A DNA stretch of 63,297 bases, taken from contig NZ_AJLT01000018.1 of assembly GCF_000258765.1 (NCBI RefSeq), forward strand, positions 1 to 63,297, read 5' to 3'. The translations under genes and the position numbers were made by a program. Shown here one piece after another: positions 1 to 10,560 of this stretch. The first letter of the stretch is position 1, and each line of letters begins with the position of its first letter. Under the pieces are notes generated by a model that searched no databases, had not been told where the DNA came from, and was given only the letters and a program-made list of their open reading frames with translations. The stretch is from Gillisia marina (GTDB taxonomy: Bacteria; Bacteroidota; Bacteroidia; Flavobacteriales; Flavobacteriaceae).

Positions 1-81
1 ATATATTTTTTGGCCTTTTTTTTTGATACCATATCGAAAATATCGCAAATTCTTAACTAATTATTTAAATCCCCCCTTTTT

Positions 82-615
82 ATGAAAAAAATTCTACTAT
101 GTGCATCCTTTTTTATTGGATTTACTTCCTTTGCCCAAGAAACCACTAGCCAACTTTCATTAAATTTTTTAATACCTTCAGTAGAATATGAAACAGCGAT
201 TTCGAAAAATTCCACGATTGATCTCAACGTAGGTTTTGGATTTGCTTATCATGATTCTTCTTTTCTAGATGAAGCTGAATACGGTATTTATCCCGGTTTT
301 GAGGCACAATACCGCCATTATTATAATTTAAAGAAAAGGTTAGAAAAAGGCAAAAAGATCTCTGAAAATAGCGGAAACTATATTGCACTTTCAGCGAGTG
401 CTTCAAGTGGAGATCCTATTATTGGGGATATGCGACTTAATAATGATTACAGTGGTTTTGTAGGTCCGGTCTGGGGTTTCCAGCGAGTTTATAAAAGCAA
501 CTTTAAACTAAATTTAAATCTTGGTCTTGGGATGGGATTTAGTGATCGACAAGATCCTTATTTGGCCGCGAATATAGGATTGCAGCTTGGTTTTAAACTA
601 GGAAAAGAAAAATAA
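82..615 (+). CDS. small exported protein, probable outer-membrane beta-barrel
   Basis: 177 aa. Residues 1-19 form a signal peptide (MKK start, hydrophobic core, cleavage after FAQ), so the product is exported. The mature part alternates short polar and Gly/aromatic stretches (GFGFAY, GLGMGF, LQLGFKLG at the C-terminus), a pattern typical of small outer-membrane barrels. No named family is recognised and no partner is implied by the neighbours, because enolase follows after a 200-bp gap. The ATG at 82 is the only sensible start, since it begins the signal peptide. Function unknown. Confidence 0.75.
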   Translation: MKKILLCASFFIGFTSFAQETTSQLSLNFLIPSVEYETAISKNSTIDLNVGFGFAYHDSSFLDEAEYGIYPGFEAQYRHYYNLKKRLEKGKKISENSGNYIALSASASSGDPIIGDMRLNNDYSGFVGPVWGFQRVYKSNFKLNLNLGLGMGFSDRQDPYLAANIGLQLGFKLGKEK

Positions 616-746
616 TTAGTAATTCTAACTGAATTTCATTGTTCTAATCAGGTCACTAGATAGTTGAATTGCTTCAAATTTATCCTCTAGTTCTTCCCTA
701 AATTACCCTAAACTAGCTAAATCGTTATCGTAAATATTTGGCTTAA

Positions 747-2102
<1,356 letters not shown>

Positions 2103-2123
2103 ATTTTTTAGATATTATTTAAT

Positions 2124-2156
2124 AAAAACTCTTTCTTTTATGGAAAGGGTTTTTTT
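2124..2156 (+). terminator. terminator after eno
   Basis: An 11-bp stem (AAAACTCTTTC with GAAAGGGTTTT, one G-T pair) closes an 8-9-nt loop and runs into a T-tract, 22 bp after the eno stop. Confidence 0.85.
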
Positions 2157-2290
2157 ATGGCTCTTTTTTCTTAAAAAGCTGCCAAAGTTATATTATAAAT
2201 GAGAAATTCCCTTTGGAATAGACGCTCTTTTATGTGCATATTTCGTACTTTAGCAGTCCGAAAAAATAATCAGAAAAAGTTTTAGAATAT

Positions 2291-3574
2291 ATGTCAAAAG
2301 TCGCTACGTTAGAGATAGATGGAAAGAAATACGAATTCCCAATTACTATAGGAACTGAAAATGAGGTTGCTATAGATATCAAGAGTCTTAGAGGAGATTC
2401 TGGTGTTATCACTTTAGATCCGGGTTTTAAGAACACAGGGAGTTGTGAAAGTGCAATTACTTTTCTAGATGGAGAAAAAGGAATCTTAAGGTATAGAGGA
2501 TATTCTATTGAGGAGTTAGCTGAAAAAGCTGACTTTTTAGAGGTTGTCTTTTTGTTGATTTTCGGAGAATTACCAAATAAAGAAGAATTAGATAAATTTA
2601 AAGAAGATATCAAGCACCAAAGTGAGGTGAATCTTGATATGAAAAAGGTGTTAAGAGGTTTTCCACCTACCGCACATCCAATGGGGATGTTGTCTTCTTT
2701 AACAAGTGCTCTTATTGCTTTTAATCCAAAGTCTGTAAATGTAGACTCAGAAGAGGATATGTATAAAGCCATCGTAAAGTTGTTGGCTAAATTCCCAACT
2801 CTAGCGGCGTGGACTTTAAGGAGAAAAAATGATACATCTCTAGAAAATAGAGATAATAACTTAGGTTATGTAGAGAGTTTCTTGAAAATGATGTTTCAAG
2901 AATCTGGGAAGGAGTATAAGGCAAATAAAAATGTAGTTGCAGCTTTAGATAGGTTGTTGATCTTACATGCAGATCATGAGCAAAACTGTTCTACTTCAAC
3001 GGTAAGAATCGTTGGTTCTTCTCAAGCGGGATTATTTGCATCAATTTCTGCAGGAGTTTCTGCACTATGGGGGCCACTTCATGGTGGAGCTAACCAGGCA
3101 GTGATTGAAATGTTAGAAGCGATTAAAGCCGATGGTGGGGATACTTCAAAATTTATAGCGAAAGCAAAAGATAAAAATGATCCATTTAGATTAATGGGCT
3201 TTGGACACAGAGTTTACAAGAATTTTGATCCAAGAGCTAAGATCATAAAAAAGGCAGCAGATGAAGTTTTAGCTGAACTTGGTGTAGAAGATCCTATTTT
3301 GGATATTGCTAAAGGTCTTGAAAAAGCAGCCTTAGAAGATGAATATTTCGTAGAGCGTAAATTATATCCTAATGTAGATTTCTATTCAGGAATTATTTAC
3401 CGTGCAATGGGAATCCCAACCGAAATGTTTACTGTAATGTTTGCAGTAGGAAGATTGCCGGGATGGATCGCTCAATGGAGAGAAATGAGATTAGGAAAAG
3501 AGCCAATTGGAAGACCTAGACAGGTTTATATTGGTGAAAACTTAAGATCTTTTAAAGAACTTGATAATAGATAA
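2291..3574 (+). CDS. gltA: citrate synthase (type II)
   Basis: Condenses acetyl-CoA and oxaloacetate to citrate, the TCA entry step; cytoplasmic. 427 aa, as in Gram-negative type II enzymes, with the N-terminal beta-domain of that class. Visible active-site residues are H229 (HADHEQ), catalytic H264 (GPLHGG) and H306 (GFGHRVYK), and catalytic D363 (NVDFYSG). A weak -7-like TACTTTAG lies about 40 bp before the ATG. A strong terminator separates it from the amidinohydrolase genes, so it is probably transcribed alone. Confidence 0.98.
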   Translation: MSKVATLEIDGKKYEFPITIGTENEVAIDIKSLRGDSGVITLDPGFKNTGSCESAITFLDGEKGILRYRGYSIEELAEKADFLEVVFLLIFGELPNKEELDKFKEDIKHQSEVNLDMKKVLRGFPPTAHPMGMLSSLTSALIAFNPKSVNVDSEEDMYKAIVKLLAKFPTLAAWTLRRKNDTSLENRDNNLGYVESFLKMMFQESGKEYKANKNVVAALDRLLILHADHEQNCSTSTVRIVGSSQAGLFASISAGVSALWGPLHGGANQAVIEMLEAIKADGGDTSKFIAKAKDKNDPFRLMGFGHRVYKNFDPRAKIIKKAADEVLAELGVEDPILDIAKGLEKAALEDEYFVERKLYPNVDFYSGIIYRAMGIPTEMFTVMFAVGRLPGWIAQWREMRLGKEPIGRPRQVYIGENLRSFKELDNR

Positions 3575-3595
3575 TATTTTGAAATTCATAAATTT

Positions 3596-3628
3596 AAAAA
3601 GCTTCATTTTCCAATGAAGCTTTTTTTA
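3596..3628 (+). terminator. terminator after gltA
   Basis: A perfect stem (AAAAAGCTTCATT with AATGAAGCTTTTT) around a TTCC loop, ending in a T-tract, lies directly upstream of the next gene. Confidence 0.9.
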
Positions 3629-3650
3629 TATTTGCACAAAGCACCAAGAA

Positions 3651-4565
3651 ATGTTAGAACTGAATATTAAAAGTGAAACCTCTCGTTTAAAAGCAGTAGT
3701 ATTAGGTACAGCCAAAAGCAACGGAGGAACACCCGAATATAAAGATGCGTACGATCCCAAATCTGCGGAGCATATCAAAGCAGGAACCTATCCTGTGGAA
3801 GAGGACATGGTAAAGGAGATGGAAGCGGTTGCTGCTGTATTTGAAAAATATGATGTAAAGGTCTTTAGACCAAAGATTATAGAAGATTACAATCAGATTT
3901 TTACTAGGGATATCGCCTTTGTTATAGATGACAAATTTATAAAAGCAAATATTTTACCAGATAGAGACGAGGAAATTGAGGCGATTAAGCATGTTATAGA
4001 TCAAATAGATCCTAGCAAAATTTTAACCATGCCTGAAGATGCTCATATGGAAGGCGGCGATGTGATGCCATATAAGGATTACATTTTGGTTGGAACTTAC
4101 AAAGGCGAAGATTATAAAAACTATATCACCGCTAGAACTAACATGAAAGGGGTGAGGGCTTTACGGGATTTATTCCCGGAAAGAAAGGTTGTATCCTTTA
4201 GTTTGAGAAAATCTAATACAGAGGCAAGAGATAATGCGCTCCATTTGGATTGTTGTTTTCAGCCTGTTGGAAAGGATAAAGCGATTATCTATAAAGGAGG
4301 ATTTTTGATTGAAGAAGAATATAATTGGTTGGTAAATCTTTTTGGGAAAGAGAATATTTTTGAGATTACCCGTGAGGAGATGTATAATATGAACTCCAAT
4401 ATTTTTTCTATTTCTGAAGATGTAGTGATCTCGGAAAAGAATTTTACCAGATTAAATACTTGGTTGAGAGAACAAGGAATTACTGTGGAGGAAGTTCCTT
4501 ATGCTGAAATTTCTAAACAAGAAGGGCTTTTAAGATGCACCACCTTACCATTAATTAGAGAATAA
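3651..4565 (+). CDS. amidinohydrolase-superfamily protein (dimethylarginine dimethylaminohydrolase/arginine deiminase-like)
   Basis: 304 aa of the pentein (guanidino-group-modifying) superfamily, which hydrolyses or transfers amidino groups from arginine derivatives. The expected residues are present: H132-x-E134-GGD (134-137), H198 (ALHLDCC) and a near-C-terminal Cys, C296 (LLRCTTLPL). It is probably a cytoplasmic enzyme, since there is no signal peptide. It is followed after 4 bp by a second superfamily member, so the two are almost certainly co-transcribed. The substrate (arginine, methylarginine or another guanidino compound) cannot be fixed from sequence alone. Confidence 0.85.
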   Translation: MLELNIKSETSRLKAVVLGTAKSNGGTPEYKDAYDPKSAEHIKAGTYPVEEDMVKEMEAVAAVFEKYDVKVFRPKIIEDYNQIFTRDIAFVIDDKFIKANILPDRDEEIEAIKHVIDQIDPSKILTMPEDAHMEGGDVMPYKDYILVGTYKGEDYKNYITARTNMKGVRALRDLFPERKVVSFSLRKSNTEARDNALHLDCCFQPVGKDKAIIYKGGFLIEEEYNWLVNLFGKENIFEITREEMYNMNSNIFSISEDVVISEKNFTRLNTWLREQGITVEEVPYAEISKQEGLLRCTTLPLIRE

Positions 4566-4569
4566 AACC

Positions 4570-5502
4570 ATGGAGCAAATAACAAATACAATTCTAATGG
4601 TTCGCCCGGTGAATTTTAGAATGAATGAAGAAACTTCTGTAAATAATTATTTTCAGGAAGAACTGCAGTTGAAGAATGAAGAGATCAATTCAAAAGCTCA
4701 AAATGAATTCGATGCATTTGTAAATAAGTTAAAGGCAGTTGGAGTAAATGTAGTTGTGGTAGACGATAAGAAAGAATTAGATACTCCAGACTCTATTTTT
4801 CCTAACAACTGGGTGTCCTTTCATCAAGATGGGAAAGCTGCGGTATATCCTATGTTTGCTGAAAATAGACGAAGAGAGCGAAGAATGGAATTTTTTGAAG
4901 CTTTAGAATCAAAAGGTTTCAAGATTTCAGAGGTGGTAGATTATACGGAAGCAGAAGACGAAAAAGTATATTTAGAAGGAACCGGAGTTTTAATTCTGGA
5001 TAGAATAAATAGAAAAGCCTATTGTGCCCTTTCGGTAAGAGCAGATGAAGAATTGCTTATTGAATTTTGTGAAGATTTTGAATATACTCCTGTTATTTTC
5101 CATGCGTTTCAAGAGGTAGAAGGTAAAAGATTACCAATATATCATACAAACGTAATGATGTGTATTGCTGAAGAATTTGCTGTGATCTGTGCCGATTGTA
5201 TAGATGACGCGAAAGAGAGAAAAAGTGTTTTAAAACATTTAAAGCAAGACGGGAAACAAGTAATCACTATTACCGAAGCTCAAATGCATCAGTTTGCAGG
5301 GAATATGTTACAGGTAAAAGGTGCAGACGATAAGAAATATTTGGTGATGAGTGCTACCGCTTATAAAAGTTTAACCGACTCTCAAATTAAAGCGATAGAA
5401 AAGCACTGCGAGATATTAAGTTCAGACTTAAACACTATAGAAACCTGCGGTGGCGGAAGCGCGCGCTGTATGATGGCGGAAGTGTTTTTGCCTAAGGCAT
5501 AA
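4570..5502 (+). CDS. ctlX: citrulline utilization hydrolase-type protein (CtlX family)
   Basis: 310 aa, a second pentein-fold enzyme resembling the Flavobacteriia CtlX group. Visible features are FPNNW (77-81), YLEGTG with E136, H192 (YHTNVMM), and a Gly-rich C-terminal loop ending in the likely nucleophile C300 (GGGSARCMM). By family analogy it acts on citrulline- or arginine-type ureido/guanidino groups; the exact reaction is inference. It is the last gene of a two-gene unit that starts 4 bp upstream and closes with a terminator shared with the opposing gene. Confidence 0.8.
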   Translation: MEQITNTILMVRPVNFRMNEETSVNNYFQEELQLKNEEINSKAQNEFDAFVNKLKAVGVNVVVVDDKKELDTPDSIFPNNWVSFHQDGKAAVYPMFAENRRRERRMEFFEALESKGFKISEVVDYTEAEDEKVYLEGTGVLILDRINRKAYCALSVRADEELLIEFCEDFEYTPVIFHAFQEVEGKRLPIYHTNVMMCIAEEFAVICADCIDDAKERKSVLKHLKQDGKQVITITEAQMHQFAGNMLQVKGADDKKYLVMSATAYKSLTDSQIKAIEKHCEILSSDLNTIETCGGGSARCMMAEVFLPKA

Positions 5503-5517
5503 TATTATTTAGATAAT

Positions 5518-5563
5518 AAAAAAAAGCAACCTAAAAGTTTAGTTCTTCAGGTTGCTTTTTTTT
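5518..5563. terminator. bidirectional terminator between ctlX and the opposing SDR gene
   Basis: AGCAACCT (5525-5532) pairs with AGGTTGCT (5549-5556). There is an A-run on the left and a T-run on the right, so it works for either convergent transcript. Confidence 0.85.
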
Positions 5564-5614
5564 GCACTTTGAATAGAGTTAATAAAGATTTGAATTACAA
5601 GCCTAAATCAATAA

Positions 5615-7045
5615 TTAGCCTTTAGCAATTTTATTCAGCATTCCTTCAAAGATAAAATAGTGAAATGGCAACATGGTGTACCAGTAAAGTCTTCCCCATA
5701 ATCCTCGAGGTCTAAAAGTGGCTGTTTGGTGAAGGACATTCTCTTCATCGATTTCAAACTCTAACCAAGCTTCTCCAGGCACTTTCATTTCAGCAAATAA
5801 TAATAATCTTCTTTTTTCCTTGTCAGCTAACAAAACTCGCCAGAAATCCAAAGAATCTCCTGAAGCTATTTCAGAAGCATGTGTTCTTCCTCGCCTTAAA
5901 CCAACTCCACCAAAAAGCTTATCGAAATATCCACGGATTTTCCATAGCCAATTCCCATAATACCATCCTGTAGTCCCGCCAATAGCCCAAATTCGTTTTA
6001 ATACTTCTTCTGGGTTTTCAACTTTTATGGACTGGGCATCTTTTAAACAACCAAATGTTGGAACTTGAATATATTTATTGAGATCTTTTCTAAATCTACC
6101 GCTGCTCATAGAATCTTTCCAGCTAGAGATCACCTGATTTTGCTCAATTTTATAAAAAGCTAATTCAATTGCTTCTTTATAGGAAATAGGTTCTATTTTT
6201 AAGAGTTCTTGTAGTCGTTTGTCATTAGTAATTACTTCAACCTTCATGCTATCTACCAAGTTTTGCGCAAGTTTGTAGGAAGTAGAGGTTACAAAATAAA
6301 GCCAATAAGAAGATATTTTTGGGGAAAGCACCGGAACATCGATTATTACAATTTTTAAACCACGAACTTCCGCATATTGCTGCATCATTTGTTTGTAGGA
6401 AATAATATCCGGGCCACCAATATCAAAGGATTCATTATATGCTTTTTCCAAACCGATCACTCCGGTTAAGAATTGAAGCACATCTCTAATAGCAATAGGT
6501 TGGCATTTTGTTTTCACCCAGCTAGGAGTTACCATTACGGGAAGTTTTTCGCAAAGATCTCTGATTATTTCAAAAGAGGAACTTCCTGAACCTACTATAA
6601 TTGCTGCTCTTAAAACAGTAATATTAAAATTTCCATTATATAAAATTTCTTCAACCTTTTTCCTGGATTCTAAATGCTTAGAGAGTTCTTCGGTGTTAAT
6701 TATTCCACTTAGATAAATGACTTGTTTCACACTGGTGTCAGCCATAATCTCATTAAATGTTGTAGCCGCCTGCGCTTCCTTACTGTCAAAATCTGTAGTG
6801 GAAGCAGACATAGAATGAATAAGATAATACGCAATATCTATATCTTTAATTTCTTCTGGAATTTTCGCAGGTTGTAGAAAATCTATTTCTACCACTTCTA
6901 TTTTGTCCAGAAGCTCCTTGTTTTGGGAAAACCGCTTTTTATCTCTAACTGCACACACCACTTCGTGGCCAAGTTCTAATAGTTGTGGTAATAACCTAAG
7001 TCCTATATAACCATTAGCACCTGTAAGTAAAATCTTCATTTTCAA
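5615..7045 (-). CDS. SDR family NAD(P)-binding protein with C-terminal DUF2867
   Basis: 476 aa. An N-terminal Rossmann domain carries the nucleotide-binding motif TGANGYIG (8-15) and resembles atypical short-chain dehydrogenase/NmrA proteins (to about residue 290). The C-terminal part (about 330-476, with RGRTHASEIASGD and FRPRGLWGRLYW) matches the DUF2867 type found fused to such domains. Either M1 or M3 can start. No signal peptide. It is convergent with ctlX and divergent from a small membrane protein gene. Substrate unknown. Confidence 0.85.
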   Translation of the reverse strand: MKMKILLTGANGYIGLRLLPQLLELGHEVVCAVRDKKRFSQNKELLDKIEVVEIDFLQPAKIPEEIKDIDIAYYLIHSMSASTTDFDSKEAQAATTFNEIMADTSVKQVIYLSGIINTEELSKHLESRKKVEEILYNGNFNITVLRAAIIVGSGSSSFEIIRDLCEKLPVMVTPSWVKTKCQPIAIRDVLQFLTGVIGLEKAYNESFDIGGPDIISYKQMMQQYAEVRGLKIVIIDVPVLSPKISSYWLYFVTSTSYKLAQNLVDSMKVEVITNDKRLQELLKIEPISYKEAIELAFYKIEQNQVISSWKDSMSSGRFRKDLNKYIQVPTFGCLKDAQSIKVENPEEVLKRIWAIGGTTGWYYGNWLWKIRGYFDKLFGGVGLRRGRTHASEIASGDSLDFWRVLLADKEKRRLLLFAEMKVPGEAWLEFEIDEENVLHQTATFRPRGLWGRLYWYTMLPFHYFIFEGMLNKIAKG

Positions 7046-7111
7046 TATTTAATTCGGTTATAATTTAGGAATTAATTGTTTACTTTCGGTTTAAACAAAC
7101 CTTAATATAAA

Positions 7112-7315
7112 ATGAATAATACTCTTAAGATTGTACTGTTAGTTGTTGGAGTTGTACTTGTTGGATATGGATTATATACTCTAATAACCCCTGAGGTCGC
7201 TTTTGAAGCGGGACCTCTTAAAGTTCAGGCACAAGGAGACCATACGCAGTCTTATGCAATGATTGGTTTAGGGATATTGTCTCTTATCGGGGGGATTGCT
7301 TTTAATAAAAGGTAA
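7112..7315 (+). CDS. small two-helix membrane protein (DUF3185-like)
   Basis: 67 aa. Two hydrophobic segments (about 5-25 and 48-63) flank a short polar loop with Lys, Gln and Asp. Size and layout resemble DUF3185-type small inner-membrane proteins, which is a tentative assignment. A -7-like TACTTTCG is at 7081-7088. The stop is 4 bp from the convergent marC stop. Function unknown. Confidence 0.65.
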   Translation: MNNTLKIVLLVVGVVLVGYGLYTLITPEVAFEAGPLKVQAQGDHTQSYAMIGLGILSLIGGIAFNKR

Positions 7316-7318
7316 GCG

Positions 7319-7948
7319 TTAACTGAAAATCTGGCTTAATACGTTGATAGCAGAGGAACTTATATATTCAATTCCTATTGCGATTACTATAAAACCAATA
7401 ATTCTTGATATTGCGTTTATTCCTGAAGCACCAAGGATCTTAACGATATAATGTGCGCTTTTTAAAACCGTGAATGTTGCTATACATACAGCCAAAATTG
7501 CGACTATGGTTATAATTCTTTGTTCAAAAAATTGATATTCCTCATGCATTCCAATTAATAAAGAGATCGTTCCTGGTCCGGCAAGCATTGGAATAGCTAG
7601 CGGAGTTAATGAAACCCCTTCCCGTTGATAGGCATCATCTTTTACGCGCTTATCCATTCCCTTGTGTTTAGAAAAAGAGCCTGTTAGCAGCGCAAAGCCG
7701 GAACTCACAATGATGAGCCCACCGGCAATTCTTAAAGAATCGATACTTATTCCAAAGAACTGAAGGATGTATTTGCCCGTAAAAAAGGAAATAATAAGGA
7801 TTACTAAAATATTTATTGAGGTTAAAAGGGATGTTTTTGAGCGCTCAGCAGGAGAGTCTTCCTGAGTTAAGCCTACAAAAATAGGAACAGTTCCCAGCGG
7901 ATTCATAACTGAAAATAAAGCAGCAAAAACATAAATAAATAATTCCAT
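7319..7948 (-). CDS. MarC family integral membrane protein
   Basis: 209 aa with six predicted transmembrane helices and the family's opening FSVMNPLGTVPIFVGLT and central PLAIPMLAGPGTIS motifs. MarC/UPF0056 proteins sit in the inner membrane; their transport role is unproven and the old link to multiple antibiotic resistance has not held up. Single gene, convergent with the small membrane protein at 7112. Confidence 0.92.
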   Translation of the reverse strand: MELFIYVFAALFSVMNPLGTVPIFVGLTQEDSPAERSKTSLLTSINILVILIISFFTGKYILQFFGISIDSLRIAGGLIIVSSGFALLTGSFSKHKGMDKRVKDDAYQREGVSLTPLAIPMLAGPGTISLLIGMHEEYQFFEQRIITIVAILAVCIATFTVLKSAHYIVKILGASGINAISRIIGFIVIAIGIEYISSSAINVLSQIFS

Positions 7949-8054
7949 TTGTTTTTACAGCAAAATTGCTGCTAAACTGGGAATGGCCGGTTATGCCTTT
8001 ATGATGCTTGTATTAAATTAAGTGCTGAAAAATTGATGAATTGTAAACAGAATG

Positions 8055-8498
8055 TTACCTAATGTCTTCTATCTGCGGAAGTGCATTATCTGCCTTATAA
8101 TCTAAGATCTTTATCATGAATTTATGGATTGCAGGGCTGTCGGCTTTTACTTTTATAAAATAATGGTCTTTGTAAATGGAGTATTCTTGAGCCTTTCCTT
8201 TGTAAAGATTAAGTTTATAATAAGGGATTATTAAACCATATGTTTCCAATAAAGATTTAAACATGACAATAATACCTTTTGGGCGCAATTCAATATTGCA
8301 TGTGTTAGTTTTGGAATCTAAAATTAATAAGTTGTGGATTTCTATACTGGTAGAAGTTATATGTAATTTGGGAGAGCCGCTACCCTTCAATTTTATTCGT
8401 TCCATTAAAGTGAAGGGAGTCCCAACTTCTTTATTGATCTTTTCCTTAATTTCTTTATTGTTATAGCTTATATTCAGCAGCATTTTTCGCTTTTTCAT
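8055..8498 (-). CDS. hypothetical protein
   Basis: 147 aa, lysine-rich, with no signal peptide and no clear transmembrane helix. It alternates beta-like strands (HITSTSIEIHNLLILD, YSIYKDHYFIKVKA). I do not recognise a family. It is transcribed away from argS. Its codon and base composition match its neighbours, so I read it as a real lineage-specific gene rather than a shadow. Probably cytoplasmic; function unknown. Confidence 0.65.
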   Translation of the reverse strand: MKKRKMLLNISYNNKEIKEKINKEVGTPFTLMERIKLKGSGSPKLHITSTSIEIHNLLILDSKTNTCNIELRPKGIIVMFKSLLETYGLIIPYYKLNLYKGKAQEYSIYKDHYFIKVKADSPAIHKFMIKILDYKADNALPQIEDIR

Positions 8499-8598
8499 AA
8501 AGATAGGGATTTGCTCTTAAAGCACTATAGCTTGCAGGTATTTTCTATTATCTTTGCTGCTTGTATTTTCAGCATTAAAAGACAATAAATTTTCCAGA

Positions 8599-10381
8599 AT
8601 GAATATTCAGAATAAAATTGAGCAAAAAGTTAAGGAAGCAGTTAAGCATCTACATCAAGTAGAGCTCGCGCAAGTAGAATTTCAACCTACTCGTAAGGAT
8701 TTTGAAGGAGATATCACCTTGGTAACTTTTCCTATGCTACGCCAGATTAAAACGAATCCGGTTCAGCTTGGAAGCGCTATTGGGGAGTATTTAGTTGAAA
8801 ATGTTGAAGAAGTACTGCGCTTTAATGTGGTTCAAGGGTTTTTGAATATCGTTTTAAGCAACGAATTCTATTTAAGCTCTTTTGAAGGAATTGCAAATAA
8901 TGCAGATTTTGGGAAGGCTGAGGTAACTGATGCCTCAGACACTATTATGGTGGAATATTCTTCCCCAAATACTAATAAGCCTTTACACTTAGGACATATT
9001 AGAAATAATTTATTAGGATTTTCTGTTGCTGAAATATTAAAGGCGAGCGGAAATAAAGTGTATAAAACACAAATCATCAACGATCGTGGAATCCACATCT
9101 GTAAATCTATGTTGGCGTGGGAACGATGGGGGAACGGAGAAACACCGGAGTCTACAGGATTAAAAGGCGATAAATTGGTAGGGAACTACTATGTGTTGTT
9201 TGATAAGGAATATAAAAAGGAAATCGCTGCACTTATTGCTGAAGGGAAGACCGAAGAAGAAGCCAAAGCACAAGCACCTATTTTAATTGCTGCCCAAGAA
9301 ATGCTTATAAAATGGGAAGCTGGGGACGAAGATGTAAAAGGCCTTTGGGAGAAAATGAATCAGTGGGTGTATGACGGTTTCGAAAAAACCTATAATACAC
9401 TAGGAGTAGATTTTGACAAGAATTACTACGAAAGCAATACCTATTTATTAGGAAAAGACGTGGTTGCCGAAGGTCTTGAAAAAGGGATCTTTTTTAGAAA
9501 AGATGATGGTAGTGTTTGGATAGATCTTACTGAAGACGGCTTGGATGAAAAAAATCGTGCTCAGAAGTGATGGTACAGCGGTATATATGACTCAAGATAT
9601 AGGTACGGCGATCCAGCGTGTAAAGGATTTCGATATTGATGGAATGGTATATACTGTTGGAAACGAGCAGGATTACCATTTTAAAGTGTTGTTTTTGATC
9701 TTAAGTAAATTGGGTTACGAATGGGCAAATAACTTATATCACTTAAGTTATGGAATGGTAGATCTTCCTTCAGGAAAAATGAAGAGTAGAGAGGGAACGG
9801 TGGTAGATGCAGATGATTTGATAGCTCAAATGACACAAACCGCTAAAACTATTTCAGAAGAATTAGGAAAGCTTGGGGAGTATTCTTCAGAAGAAAAAGA
9901 TGAATTATATAAGATTATTGGACTGGGAGCCTTAAAATATTACATTTTGAAGGTAGATCCTAGAAAACGAATTTTATTTAACCCTGAAGAATCTGTAGAT
10001 TTTCAAGGAAATACAGGGCCTTTTATTCAATATACCTATGCAAGAATTCAGTCTATCTTAAGAAAAGCTGATGTAGAAGAAGATAAATTGAATATTCCTG
10101 AAGGCTACGAATTGCATGAAAAGGAAAAGGAATTGATTAAGCAGTTGCAAACGTATCCAGACACAATTCAGTTAGCTGCAGAGAATCATAGTCCGGCTTT
10201 AATTGCCAATTATACGTATGATTTGGTGAAGGAATTCAATTCTTTCTACCAGAATGTTACGATTCTTGGAACTTCAGATGAGGTAGAAAAGAATTTTAGA
10301 GTGCAATTGTCAAAAGCAGTCGGGAATACTATTAAATCGGCATTTGGTTTGTTGGGAATTCAGGTTCCGGAAAGAATGTAG
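8599..10381 (+). CDS. argS: arginyl-tRNA synthetase, reading frame broken by a 1-base insertion
   Basis: Class I synthetase charging tRNA-Arg. Start at 8599 (MNIQNKIEQ); an open frame back to 8554 is not conserved-looking. The N-terminal additional domain is followed by the HIGH-type motif HLGH (130-133, in KPLHLGHIRNN) and, after the break, MKSREGTV in the KMSKS position and the anticodon-binding C-terminus (QVPERM). The frame breaks in a run of seven A at 9548-9554 (codon ~317); six A would give D-E-K-I-V-L-R-S-D-G and a 593-aa protein. The two pieces are 8599-9570 and the frame ending at 10381. An essential gene, so probably a sequencing error. Confidence 0.93.
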
Positions 10382-10386
10382 GCTTT

Positions 10387-10419
10387 CAATTAACAGTTTA
10401 CAATAAACAATTAGCAATT
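10387..10419. repeat. AT-rich CAATTA/ACAATAA repeat-like track
   Basis: Just after argS, CAATTAACAG...ACAATAAACAATTAGCAATT is built of variants of CAATTA. It resembles the inverted repeat at 61665-61704. No coding sense. Confidence 0.4.
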
Positions 10420-10508
10420 TTCGAAGAGAAAGTTCAATGTAAAAGTAGGAGGCTCATTTAGTAACCTATTGTTTCCAAATAAAACTTTTCACTTCAGCAT
10501 CAAATCAT

Positions 10509-10516
10509 TAAATTTG
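10509..10516 (+). promoter_or_regulatory. probable -7 element of the ffh promoter
   Basis: TAAATTTG is an exact match to the Bacteroidota TAnnTTTG element, 45 bp before the ffh ATG. No clear TTG -33 box at 17-23 bp was found. Confidence 0.5.
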
Positions 10517-10560
10517 CAATCCGCTGATAGGCGCAGGAATAATAAATTACAGGAAGAATT

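Noticed and set aside
625..700. Minus-strand stretch reading EELEDKFEAIQLSSDLIRTMK and a stop
   Set aside because: Looks protein-like but has no start and a stop just upstream. Too short to call a gene or a named remnant.
9548..9554. Programmed frameshifting in argS
   Set aside because: No stimulatory structure was evident, the gene is not known for recoding, and five other genes in the window show the same kind of defect.
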